In this document: piece after piece, positions 35,501 through 43,121 of the stretch
Layout: each line of letters starts with the position of its first letter
Position numbering within the stretch: the first letter of the stretch is position 1
Made by a program: the position numbers and the translations under genes
Source of the DNA: Hymenobacter citatus
GTDB lineage: Bacteria; Bacteroidota; Bacteroidia; Cytophagales; Hymenobacteraceae
Reading direction: 5' to 3'
Length of the DNA: 64,000 nt
NCBI RefSeq assembly: GCF_014333615.1
Contig: NZ_JACSCY010000014.1
Location: forward strand, 1-64,000
The notes under the pieces: model-generated
Database searches by the model: none
Told to the model about the DNA's origin: nothing
What the model saw: the letters and a program-made list of their open reading frames with translations, nothing else

Positions 35501-36995
35501 CGTAGGTCAGGCTCAGAAGAAAGGCGCCACTAATGGCGAAGGCCACGGTTTCGGCCATGGGCCGGAACATCTTACCCTCAATGCCCGCCAGCGCCAGCAA
35601 GGGCAAATACACGATGAGGATGATGATTTCGCCAAAGGCGGCCGAGGAGCGGATCTGGCTGGCCGCGTGGTAGGTTTCCTCGTTCATCTGCGCCGAGGTG
35701 AGGCGGCCCCCGGGCACGCGCAGCTGCCCGCCGTGCAGGCGGTGCACGATGGCCTCCACGATGATGACGGCCCCGTCCACAATCAGCCCGAAATCAATGG
35801 CGCCCAGCGAAAGCAGGTTGCCCGACACCCCGAACAGGCGCATCATGCTGATGGCAAAGAGCATGGCCAGTGGAATGACGGAGGCTACCACCAGCCCGGC
35901 CCGCCAGTTACCGAGAAAGAGCACGAGCACGAACAGCACAATCAACGCGCCTTCGACCAAGTTTTTGGTGACGGTACTAATGGCCCGGCCGACTAGGTCC
36001 GAGCGGTCCAGGTACACGTCGATGGTCACGCCTTCGGGTAGGGACTTGCGCACGGTGGCCATGCGCGCCTTCACGGCTTGGATCACCTCGTTGGCGTTGG
36101 CGCCTTTGAGCATGAGTACGAGGCCGCCGGTGACTTCGCCCTCCGCGTTGCGGGTCATGGCGCCGTAGCGCACGGCCGAGCCCAGGCGCACGTCGGCCAC
36201 GTCGCGCACCAGCACGGGCAGGCCGTCCTGGGTGCTGCGCACGACGATGTTGCCCAGGTCGGCGGCATTCTCGGCCAGACCTTCGGTGCGGATAAAGTAG
36301 GCCGTGGGCTTCTGGTCGAGGTAGGCGCCCCCGGTGTTCTGGTTGTTGCGCGATACGGCCTGGTACACCTGGTCGATGGTGACCCCGAGCGAGCGCAGCC
36401 GGTCAGGGTCCAGGCGGATTTCGTACTGCTTGAGCTGCCCGCCGAAGCTGGACACGTCGGCCACGCCGGGTGTGCCCAGTAGCTGCCGCCGCACAATCCA
36501 GTCCTGAATGGTGCGTAGTTCGCGGGCGTCGTACCGCTGCTCGTAGCCCGGCTTGGCCCGCACCAGGTACTGGTACACTTCGCCCAGGCCGGTGCTGACG
36601 GGGGCCAGCTCCGGACGGCCGATGCCTGTCGGAATCTGGCTTTCGGCTTCGCGCAGGCGCTCGGCTACTTGTTGGCGGGCCCAGTAAATATCAATCTGGT
36701 CCTCGAAAACGATAGTTACCACCGAGAGGCCGAAGCGCGAGAAGGAGCGCACCTCTTCCCGGTGGGGAATGGTGGCCACGCTTTGCTCGATAGGAAAGGA
36801 AACGAGGCGCTCAATGTCGCTGGCCGCCAGCGAGGGCGCCACTGTATAGACGACAACCTGGTTGGTGGTGATGTCGGGTACCGCGTCAATGGGCAGCCGA
36901 CTCAGCGAGTAGCCGCCCCAGGCAATCAAGGCCAGGGTCAGCAGCCCGATAAGGAGCTTGTTGTGGATGGAAAAATAGATCAGCCGGTCGAACAT
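32589..36995 (-). CDS. czcA: CzcA-type RND pump fused to TolC-like outer-membrane factor
   Basis: The 1468-residue fusion protein has two parts. Residues 1 to about 1035 form a heavy-metal-efflux RND pump: 12 membrane helices, two large periplasmic loops, and the proton-relay signature DFGLIVDGAV (401-410, Asp401 and Asp407). Residues from about 1070 to 1468 form a TolC/CzcC-type outer-membrane factor with paired helical repeats (LAQVQAELRRQVRLSYEQAV, AGETTYAELLLNLERALRVR). Between them, at about 1043-1066, lies a hydrophobic stretch ending PGRAQG that looks like a retained signal peptide with a cleavage site. The fusion type is known from Bacteroidota. Cleavage to release the channel is inference. 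Confidence 0.93.
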   Translation of the reverse strand: MFDRLIYFSIHNKLLIGLLTLALIAWGGYSLSRLPIDAVPDITTNQVVVYTVAPSLAASDIERLVSFPIEQSVATIPHREEVRSFSRFGLSVVTIVFEDQIDIYWARQQVAERLREAESQIPTGIGRPELAPVSTGLGEVYQYLVRAKPGYEQRYDARELRTIQDWIVRRQLLGTPGVADVSSFGGQLKQYEIRLDPDRLRSLGVTIDQVYQAVSRNNQNTGGAYLDQKPTAYFIRTEGLAENAADLGNIVVRSTQDGLPVLVRDVADVRLGSAVRYGAMTRNAEGEVTGGLVLMLKGANANEVIQAVKARMATVRKSLPEGVTIDVYLDRSDLVGRAISTVTKNLVEGALIVLFVLVLFLGNWRAGLVVASVIPLAMLFAISMMRLFGVSGNLLSLGAIDFGLIVDGAVIIVEAIVHRLHGGQLRVPGGRLTSAQMNEETYHAASQIRSSAAFGEIIILIVYLPLLALAGIEGKMFRPMAETVAFAISGAFLLSLTYVPMMSALALSRATEAKRTFSDRMMNWLEARYRPVLVGALRRKTVVLVTAVALFGCALLLFRTLGGEFIPQLAEGDFAIEMRTLTGSSLSYTVDKSQQAGAILTKQFPEVKEVVAKIGAAEIPTDPMPVEAADVMVILEKDQRKWTSARTQEELAERMAEALAVIPGVTFGFQQPIQMRFNELISGAKQDVVLKIYGEDLQQLAAYAEQAARLVRQVAGAEDVYVEQVTGLPQIVVKLDRNRLARFGLNAEDVNRTVQTAFAGQSAGQLFEQERRFDVVLRLAPALRQNIRNVRQLLVATPAGEQIPLEQVASVDLQEGPNQIQRDDAKRRISVAFNVRGRDVESIVQELQGKMDQQLKLAPGYYTTYGGQFENLRQATERLSIAVPVALLLIFVLLFFTFRSLKQSVLIFTAIPLSAIGGVLALWLRGMPFSISAGVGFIALFGVAVLNGIVLIGYFNQLKDEGHTDLYSRILEGTQVRLRPVLMTATVASLGFLPMALSTSAGAEVQRPLATVVIGGLVTATLLTLLVLPVLYALSERPTTPKGEEPAPVATALPVATGLLLLLGGLLLPAPGRAQGVLTATQAVGQALQANGTVQAARSALEAQQALRRTAYDVGRTTILGTYGQVNSPLSDNVLSIGQTLALPGYYQAQAHLSQAQIQGREQQLAQVQAELRRQVRLSYEQAVHARHRLRMLRGQDSIYAEFLRSAQLRFNTGEVARLEPANALLAQGETQNLLTEAQADYAIARRQLQALLQAPQLVTIADSTLRLLPSPSAPSDTAVLALTPQARVLQQQVVERQAQTRVEQAAGLPQVTVGYTNQSLRGTYEVDGRMTTYGAGDRFQGVQAGVAIPLLRGPLKARVQAARLQEQAAASTYQRYRAEVAAQLEELRLRLQAQQQRVQFYEQTGLPQAAVIVRISQLAYKAGETTYAELLLNLERALRVRTAYLDAVLAHNQTAIDLEYLLGTPAQ

Positions 36996-37188
36996 CCGCT
37001 GGTGGGGGGTTAGGTCTAACGCTTCCGTAAAAACCCTGCGGCGAGGCGGTTCCGGCCAGTAAAAGCGGGAACGGCGCGGCCACGACGCACCCCGGCGTCA
37101 ACGCTACGCGTCGGCATGTCCAGCGAGGCTACTCCACGGGGGAGCAGGCCGCCCGGAGGGGGTGGTCAGCAGGAAAAAGAGGGAAGGA

Positions 37189-37518
37189 TTAGGCCCGCGG
37201 CGGTTGCCAGATAGCCCCGGGAGCACGCGTTGGTGCCGCTACCACGAGCCGGGCGTGCCGGCGTGCCGAGTCCCATACCTGGGGCGGGGCTTGCATGAGC
37301 GCCGGTAGTGGAGCCAACGGTACGACGGCTCCACCGCAGCAGTGGCACTGGCATAGGGGGGAACACCAGTCCCCCAAGGCATCAGCCCCATAATCTGAGT
37401 GGGACGAGGCGGCTACCGTCGTTTGCGTCTGGTCTTTGCACACGGGCGCCTCGTCGGCACAGGTCAGGCACGAGAGGCACGCGAAATACAAAGCAAAAAA
37501 CAGAGCAGAAAGACGCAT
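37189..37518 (-). CDS. DUF6660-like small secreted Cys/His protein
   Basis: The 109-residue protein has a signal peptide (MRLSALFFALYFACLSCLTC) and a Cys/His-rich mid-section, with CSPLCQCHCCGG and several further Cys/His that could bind metal. It precedes the CzcA gene in the same direction, the usual neighbourhood of this family. Function is unknown; a periplasmic metal-handling role is inferred. The ATG at 37518 is preferred to a TTG at 37527 because the signal peptide begins there. A strong -7 box at 37525-37532 ends only 6 bp before this ATG. Confidence 0.75.
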   Translation of the reverse strand: MRLSALFFALYFACLSCLTCADEAPVCKDQTQTTVAASSHSDYGADALGDWCSPLCQCHCCGGAVVPLAPLPALMQAPPQVWDSARRHARLVVAAPTRAPGAIWQPPRA

Positions 37519-37524
37519 TACAGG

Positions 37525-37532
37525 CAAAGATA
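37525..37532 (-). promoter_or_regulatory. -7 box TATCTTTG, promoter of the metal-efflux cluster
   Basis: On the minus strand TATCTTTG matches TAnnTTTG exactly. A TTG lies 23 bp further upstream, within the 17-23 bp spacing known for Bacteroidota promoters. It stands 6 bp before the ATG of the first gene, implying a very short or absent leader. Confidence 0.6.
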
Positions 37533-37689
37533 GCGGAGTCGCTACTAACCCTATACAACCGGGCGTAGGCTAGGGTTTCTCCATAAGCGCGGGATGCATT
37601 CCGGGCAGCAGCAGCCCATGAGTAGCAATACGCCAAGAAGCACGCCTGTTACCGAAGACTCGGCGATGTTTCCAATACCCCAAATAGCG

Positions 37690-37701
37690 GTGGCTGTTGC
37701 A
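37690..37701 (+). repeat. GTGGCTGTTGCA motif (copy 3)
   Basis: Identical to 7496-7507 and 9408-9419. It is followed by AAAGC in a non-coding junction between the metal cluster and the defence island. Confidence 0.35.
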
Positions 37702-37857
37702 AAGCTACTGCATTGAGCATACGTGGGGTGAAATTTAGTATCCAGCGAGCGGAAAGGCTGTTGACGAACGCCTTAGCAGACTTCTACGACTCCCACCTGC
37801 GTTTAAGGAATGATACAAACTCAGCCGTAGCATTCCTGAACCTATTTTAGTGCTCGT

Positions 37858-37914
37858 GTACCATGTGTTGAGCAACTGTGTCTGGAAAAACACGGCCCAC
37901 TCAACACATGCTAC
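37858..37914. repeat. 15-bp inverted repeat with 27-nt loop
   Basis: GTACCATGTGTTGAG at 37858-37872 pairs with CTCAACACATGCTAC at 37900-37914 at 14 of 15 positions. The loop holds a smaller GTGT/ACAC pairing. Could be a structured RNA, a terminator-like element or a mobile-element end. Confidence 0.6.
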
Positions 37915-38099
37915 ATGACCCATGAGCGCCGGCTTGGTACGACCTACGTGGGGCAGTGGGGAAGAAGAAAGGCAGGTTGGACACCTTCTCATCCACCGTT
38001 TGGAAAATGTCCAAGGTACTTCTCGGACATTTATCCAAAGGCCGCCAATTACGCTTGATACTGCTGATATATTACAGGTAATCTTGAACCCTATGCGAA

Positions 38100-39104
38100 C
38101 TAGAGATAGTAACCCAACATTCTTTTTGCCTCCTCCGCCAGCTGTTCCCGCAGAATAGCCGGTGCCAGTACCTCCACGTCACCTCCATAGCTAAGCAACA
38201 CACTTACCAGCTCCCGGGTCGGCACCACCTGCAATACCTTTTCGTCGGTATTCTTATCAAGCGTCTGAGAAGCGTGTAGTGGCTTCGTCAGCACATAGGG
38301 CAGCCGTGACTTTGTAAACCGTAACCGCACCTCCGCCAGCTCCGCATGGGGTAGAATAGAAACCCCTATCAGATGGGTAAAGTATTGATTTACCTCTCCC
38401 GCATGCGGCAGAAAAGTCTGCTTATCAGTATGCAATTGTTGTATCCGGTCCAGCGCAAACACCGATAAGCTAGTTTGCCAGCCTTCCCGCTGCCCTATCA
38501 GAAACCAGCGCCCGTTGTATTGCTTTAATAGGTAAGGATGCACCAGCAGTTCGTCTGGCTGTGTGGCTCCGAAGGGTTGGTAAATTATCCGCTGCACTTG
38601 TTGCTGTTGCACTGCTACATAAAGTGCCCCCAGCCATTCCTGTCCCTGATAGCTTGTCGGCTGCTCAAATTGGCAGATGGTTTCCCGAACTGCCTGTGCC
38701 TGTCCACTAAGCCGTAGTTCCAGTCGCTCTACTACCTCCCCCAATTCCCGCGACAGGCCCAGACCGGTAAGTTGTCGCAACAGCCCCACTGCCTGTTGCA
38801 ACGTCGGCAGGTCGTGCACCGTCACCGGACTGGCAAAAATCGAATACCCTGCCTCCCCATAGTAATATCCGCGTTCCGGCTCGAAGAGGATAGGAGCGTT
38901 GTAGCCTGTTGCCCCACCCGGCCGCATATTCTTCAAGTCTTCTCGCAAAGTCCGTACACTCACTCCCCCAGCACTATCCACATGCTCGGCCAACACGGCG
39001 GCTACTTCTCTTCGGAGCCGCTCAAAGCTCCACTGCTGCGTGGTTCGCTGCAGGCAGGCGTCTATGGCGGCGTAGCGCAGCAGGGCATTTTTTGTAGGTG
39101 GCAT
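38100..39104 (-). CDS. WYL-domain regulator at the head of the defence island
   Basis: The 334-residue protein has an N-terminal winged-helix region (about 1-90; YAAIDACLQRTTQQWSFERL, GGVSVRTLREDLKNMR), a WYL domain (about 160-235; QRIIYQPFGATQPDELLVHP, NGRWFLIGQREG) and a C-terminal WCX-like domain. BrxR/CapW-type WYL proteins repress phage-defence operons and sit next to them, which is the arrangement here. It is divergent from the methyltransferase/GHKL gene across a 98-bp region holding a palindrome at 39130-39148. The ATG at 39104 is used; the frame is open upstream to 39155, but that would cover the operator. Confidence 0.88.
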   Translation of the reverse strand: MPPTKNALLRYAAIDACLQRTTQQWSFERLRREVAAVLAEHVDSAGGVSVRTLREDLKNMRPGGATGYNAPILFEPERGYYYGEAGYSIFASPVTVHDLPTLQQAVGLLRQLTGLGLSRELGEVVERLELRLSGQAQAVRETICQFEQPTSYQGQEWLGALYVAVQQQQVQRIIYQPFGATQPDELLVHPYLLKQYNGRWFLIGQREGWQTSLSVFALDRIQQLHTDKQTFLPHAGEVNQYFTHLIGVSILPHAELAEVRLRFTKSRLPYVLTKPLHASQTLDKNTDEKVLQVVPTRELVSVLLSYGGDVEVLAPAILREQLAEEAKRMLGYYL

Positions 39105-39129
39105 AAATTTTTTTCGGGAAATTACGCCC

Positions 39130-39148
39130 TGTGCAGTTTGGCTGCACA
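39130..39148. promoter_or_regulatory. Candidate operator palindrome (WYL regulator)
   Basis: TGTGCAG and CTGCACA form a perfect 7-bp inverted repeat with a 5-bp spacer in the divergent region between the WYL gene and the methyltransferase/GHKL gene. It is 9 bp upstream of the predicted -7 box, so a bound repressor would block RNA polymerase. Confidence 0.5.
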
Positions 39149-39157
39149 CCCCCACCG

Positions 39158-39165
39158 TTGCTTTG
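39158..39165 (+). promoter_or_regulatory. Putative -7 box of the methyltransferase/GHKL operon
   Basis: TTGCTTTG followed by C differs from TAnnTTTG at one base and lies 37 bp before the ATG at 39203. Together with the palindrome at 39130-39148 it makes a compact repressible promoter. Confidence 0.4.
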
Positions 39166-39202
39166 CATCGTCTTCCTGAAAAAAGGATGACATCCCTTGT
39201 CT

Positions 39203-41734
39203 ATGAAACGTCCCCCCGCCCCTACCCCTCAACTGCAAAAACAGGTTACGAAGCTGTTTTCCATTATCCGCGACGAAGCTCGGGTGTCTTCTTATACCGC
39301 CGTGCCGGCCTTGCTTTTGCTTGGCCGACTCGCGCACCCGTCGTTTTGGGTAGAGGGCGATATGAACTACGGTTTTTATAGCTTCTCTCTGAGTGACTAT
39401 CAGGCTAACGGCAACTCTGAAACTGTCAAGTCAGCCCTTATCTGGGCCGAAGAGCTAATGTCACTCCTCCGTCCTAACACTCGCGAACATGTAGCGTCCA
39501 CAGTCGATTCGCTCCACCTTCCTGCTCTCCCTCAGGCCGAGTTTGAGAGCCTTTTTGATTTCACCCTCGACCAGCTCAGCCGCTACAACCGTGACTCCGG
39601 CGAATTTACAATTCCCGCCGACCTAGCCGAGCTCATTGCCTCTATTTACGAGCCCCAGCCGGGTATGCACGTCTACAATCTGCAAGCTGGCACCGCCGCG
39701 CTGCTTCCTTTTCTCAACCCGGCTGTTGAATATATTGGGCAGGAGCAAAACGCAGAAATCCGCAGGCTGGCTGCGCTACGCCTAGTCGCTTACCAACGTT
39801 CCTCAGTCGACCTGCTGGCCGAAATACACCTCGACCAGTGGCCCCAGCTTCCGCCCGCTGACCTTATCCTGACTACTCTGCCCGTATTCGGTAAAAGCGG
39901 CCATAGTAGCCGATTCCGGCCCGACCTGCCATACAAAATGCCGGACAACGCGGCTTTCGTTTACACCGTCCTGCGCCAGTTGCCGCCGCACGGCCGGGCT
40001 GTCATCCCGGTTGCGGCAGGCTTTCTATTCCAGCAGGGGCCGGCGTACCGGCAGTTGCGCCAGGAGTTGGTGACATCGGGTGCTCTGGAAGCCATAATCG
40101 AATTTCCCGCCGGCTTATTAGCGCCCTACACGGGCGTGCGCCTGGCCCTGCTGCTGCTCAACAAGGCCCGGCCCGCTGGTCAGCCAGTCCTGCTGCTCGA
40201 TGCCGAGTCCTACACCCAACGCAAGGGCCGCCAGGTCACGCTGCAACCCGACGCCCTGCTCGCAGCGCTGACCCAGCCGCACGGCGCGGATGGTGCCCAC
40301 TTCGCCACCGAAGCTGATTTCCGCCGGCACGACTACGACCTCACCGTCCGCCGCTACCAGCTACCCGCTGAACCCACGCCCCATCAGGTGCGCTTCGAAC
40401 AGGTAGTCAAGCCGCTGCCGTTACGCAGCGAGCAGCCGACCGAGGGCCGGCTGTTGCGTATTCGGGATTTGAAGTCTGACAAACTGAGTTTCACGCTCAC
40501 TGGCGACGAACTACCCGTTGAACAGTTCAGCGGCCGTCGCCTAGTGGCCTTGAAGCAGGATGCGCTATTGGTGGCTATTCAGGGCGGGCGGCCCAAGCCA
40601 ACCTGGTACACGCACCAGCCGGGGGAAGAGGTATTCTTGTCGCCTACCAGTATTCTGCCACTCCAGCTAAGGCAGCCCGACGAGGTCGTGCTCGAATATC
40701 TGATAGCTGAGCTTAATTCTGAGTTCGTGCAGGAGCAGTTCCGTAATCTGAGCATTGGCTCCGCCATGCCCGCTATCCGGAAATCCGACTTATGGCAGCT
40801 GATTATCAATTTACCCGGTCTGGCCGAGCAGCGCAATTTAGTCCGCATAACCAGCGAGCAGGCCGACAAAACCCAACAACTCGCCTCAGATGCTGCCCAG
40901 ACCGAGCGCGCCCTCAAAGCCGAGTCCTACGCGCAGCTCGCGGCCTTGAAGCATGCCCTGGGTCGGCCGCAGCTCAACCTGACGTCCAACGTCGACCTGC
41001 TGGAAGCCGCCATTCAGTATGCCGCTGCCTCCAATACGGTTTTAGCCCCGCACAGCCCTCTGTTTCCTACCGAAAGCACCACCGTACAGGATACTCTGGC
41101 CGCCATCAAGCGCGACCTGGAATTCATGTTCCAAACCCTGAGCCGCAACGAAGCCGAACTGGTCCTGGCCGACTACCCGCTACAAGCCCTCGACATCTTG
41201 GATTTCCTGCGCGAGGAAGTGGCGCACATCCGGACGAGCCTGCCGCCCTTTACTATCACGTTGCACGAGAAATTCGTGCCTGTTTTTGACTTCCCGAGTC
41301 ATAAACAAGCGCAACGCATCGACTCCGTAACGGTGCAGGCCAACAAACACCTGCTTCAGCTACTACTCAGCCATGTAATTGAAAACGCCCGGCAACATGG
41401 ATTCCATAACCTGGAGAAGGAGCGCAATAAAATCGACATCACGGTCGAAGAAGTATTCTTGGAGGAGGGGCTATCTGAGTTTGCCCTCAGCCTCACCATC
41501 GCCAACAACGGCCACCCTTTCCCCCTGAATTTCGATGTGGCGCAGCTCACCCGCAAGGGGGCCAAAGCCGGCCCCACCGGCAACACTGGTATCGGTGGCT
41601 ACGAGGTCAAGCAGATTGTCAACTACTTTGGCGGCGAGCTGGAAATCATCAACCAGCCCGATGCTGAATACCCGGTAGCCTACGAGCTGGAGCTACCAGT
41701 CCTTGATGTACAATACAAAAAAGTGAAGCCATGA
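39203..41734 (+). CDS. Methyltransferase-like/specificity-like protein with C-terminal GHKL ATPase
   Basis: The 843-residue multidomain protein was not recognised as a named system. Residues ~1-350 follow the HsdM N6-adenine methyltransferase layout (FTIPADLAELIASIYEPQPG, then IGQEQNAEIRRLAALRLVAY, then IEFPAGLLAPYTGVRLALLL). However, motif I (DPxxGSG in HsdM) reads NLQAGTA and motif IV (NPPF/Y) reads TTLPVF at 224-229, so methylation is unlikely. Residues ~400-560 resemble an HsdS target-recognition domain (GSAMPAIRKSDLWQLIINLP). A helical linker leads to a GHKL ATPase at ~720-830 with N-box HVIENARQHG, NNG at 769-771 and GNTGIGG. No clear histidine-kinase phosphoacceptor motif is seen. Its stop overlaps the next start by 4 bp (ATGA). 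Confidence 0.8.
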   Translation: MKRPPAPTPQLQKQVTKLFSIIRDEARVSSYTAVPALLLLGRLAHPSFWVEGDMNYGFYSFSLSDYQANGNSETVKSALIWAEELMSLLRPNTREHVASTVDSLHLPALPQAEFESLFDFTLDQLSRYNRDSGEFTIPADLAELIASIYEPQPGMHVYNLQAGTAALLPFLNPAVEYIGQEQNAEIRRLAALRLVAYQRSSVDLLAEIHLDQWPQLPPADLILTTLPVFGKSGHSSRFRPDLPYKMPDNAAFVYTVLRQLPPHGRAVIPVAAGFLFQQGPAYRQLRQELVTSGALEAIIEFPAGLLAPYTGVRLALLLLNKARPAGQPVLLLDAESYTQRKGRQVTLQPDALLAALTQPHGADGAHFATEADFRRHDYDLTVRRYQLPAEPTPHQVRFEQVVKPLPLRSEQPTEGRLLRIRDLKSDKLSFTLTGDELPVEQFSGRRLVALKQDALLVAIQGGRPKPTWYTHQPGEEVFLSPTSILPLQLRQPDEVVLEYLIAELNSEFVQEQFRNLSIGSAMPAIRKSDLWQLIINLPGLAEQRNLVRITSEQADKTQQLASDAAQTERALKAESYAQLAALKHALGRPQLNLTSNVDLLEAAIQYAAASNTVLAPHSPLFPTESTTVQDTLAAIKRDLEFMFQTLSRNEAELVLADYPLQALDILDFLREEVAHIRTSLPPFTITLHEKFVPVFDFPSHKQAQRIDSVTVQANKHLLQLLLSHVIENARQHGFHNLEKERNKIDITVEEVFLEEGLSEFALSLTIANNGHPFPLNFDVAQLTRKGAKAGPTGNTGIGGYEVKQIVNYFGGELEIINQPDAEYPVAYELELPVLDVQYKKVKP

Positions 41735-42963
41735 GCAGTTATCAGGTTCTATGGATTGATGACGAGTACAAAACGCTGCAGGGATTCAGCACGCTGGCCC
41801 GGGCAAATGGCATCACGCTAATTCCTTTCCAGTCAACCGAAGAAGGCATTCGCTACCTCTCCGCCCACATAAGTACCGTCAATGCCGTGCTGCTTGACGC
41901 CATGGCCTACCAGAAGGCTGGCCAGCAGGAAGGCACCGAAAGCCGGAAGGCGCTCTACGAGGCGTGGGAGCAAATCACCGCCCTCAGCAGCGCCCACCAA
42001 AAGCCCCTGCCTCGCTTCATTCTCACGGGCCAGCCCAGTCTCTTGCAGGATGCCGGCTTTCAGGAGCAGTACGAGGGGTTTTTCCGTAAAGGCTCCAGTG
42101 ATGAAACGCAACGCCTGTTCGCGGCCATCAAAGAGGCCATCGACGGCCTGCCCGACGTGCAGCTCCGCTACCGCTTCGCGCCCGCATTCGCCTGCGCTGA
42201 CCAGCTCCTCGGCCCCACGGCCAGTTCGCTCCTGCTGAAAGTGCTGCGGGAAATCGAACGTCCTGCCGCTACGCACGACGATGATAGCTCGTTCAATACC
42301 CTGCGTCAGCTGGTTGAAGCCTTCCTGCTCGCCACCCACCGCCAGCAGCTTCTGCCTGCCCAGTGCCTGAAGGGCCACGAGGTCAACCTCACCGCCGCTT
42401 CCATCTTCCTCAGCGGCCAGCAGATGAACCCGCCCCACGGCGGCGACAGTGTGAAACTGTCCCAGCCCAGCCTACCCAAAATCCTGGCCGATTCCTTGCG
42501 CACGCTCATCGAGCTTACCAGCAATGGCTCCCACTATCAGCACGACCAGAAGATAACCTCAACCGAGCGTGAAACTGCCAAGCAGCAGCTCCGGGTGCTC
42601 CGCCAAACGGTCAAAACACCCTACCTGCTAACCAGCCTCACGTACCAGCTGCTCGACCTGCTCGTGTGGCTCAAATCGGTAATCGATGATACCGCCCTGC
42701 TGCAAACCCACCAGAACAACTGGCAGACTATCCCATCCGCATCAGCTTCTGTCGAGTACGTTACCGGCACCATCGTTCACATAGACCGTGGGAATAATGG
42801 CCTATTCAAAGCCACTGACACCGGCCAGGAGGCCTTCGTATATCAATCTAGTATGCATAAACATGGCCTAACGCTTCACAGCGTACTCCAGGCCCAGCTG
42901 AAGCCCGCCACCCGGCCCGATGCCCGTGTCCCATTAGTTGTTGGAGATGTTCGTTTAAGTTAG
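41731..42963 (+). CDS. Receiver-domain protein with C-terminal OB/cold-shock-like domain
   Basis: The 410-residue protein starts with a complete response-regulator receiver domain: acidic pair Asp10/Asp11 in VLWIDDE, phosphoacceptor Asp56 in VNAVLLDA, Thr99 in RFILTG and Lys120 in FFRKG. Residues ~125-335 are mostly helical without a recognised DNA-binding domain. The last 70 residues (VEYVTGTIVHIDRGNNGLF, then DTGQEAFVYQSSMHKHG) resemble an OB-fold/cold-shock nucleic-acid-binding domain. ATGA overlap with the upstream GHKL protein makes translational coupling and a phosphorelay-like partnership likely. No enzyme effector domain is evident, so the output is unknown. Confidence 0.8.
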   Translation: MSSYQVLWIDDEYKTLQGFSTLARANGITLIPFQSTEEGIRYLSAHISTVNAVLLDAMAYQKAGQQEGTESRKALYEAWEQITALSSAHQKPLPRFILTGQPSLLQDAGFQEQYEGFFRKGSSDETQRLFAAIKEAIDGLPDVQLRYRFAPAFACADQLLGPTASSLLLKVLREIERPAATHDDDSSFNTLRQLVEAFLLATHRQQLLPAQCLKGHEVNLTAASIFLSGQQMNPPHGGDSVKLSQPSLPKILADSLRTLIELTSNGSHYQHDQKITSTERETAKQQLRVLRQTVKTPYLLTSLTYQLLDLLVWLKSVIDDTALLQTHQNNWQTIPSASASVEYVTGTIVHIDRGNNGLFKATDTGQEAFVYQSSMHKHGLTLHSVLQAQLKPATRPDARVPLVVGDVRLS

Positions 42964-43121
42964 CGGTAATGCTGCAAACCGGCAATTGCAGTATAGTTGC
43001 CAGGCTCCTATAGATGTCTCTGTGCTGCTACTTCACTATAATTTAAAGCAAGGAAAGAATAGCGAATAGGAATATTTGTTCCACCGCCTCATCCAGTATA
43101 TTGCATGTCCCGCAATTAAAA

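Larger units (their letters stand above)
37533..38099. other. Non-coding region between metal cluster and defence island
   Basis: No gene is called in this 0.57-kb region. It contains copy 3 of GTGGCTGTTGCA (37690-37701) and a long hairpin (37858-37914). A minus-strand frame at 37735-37992 and a plus-strand frame at 37922-38158 are open but unlike known proteins. The region probably marks a junction between independently acquired segments. Confidence 0.5.

Noticed and set aside
37735..38158. Open frames on both strands upstream of the WYL regulator
   Set aside because: Neither has a recognisable domain; one overlaps the end of the WYL gene antisense and both cross the hairpin.
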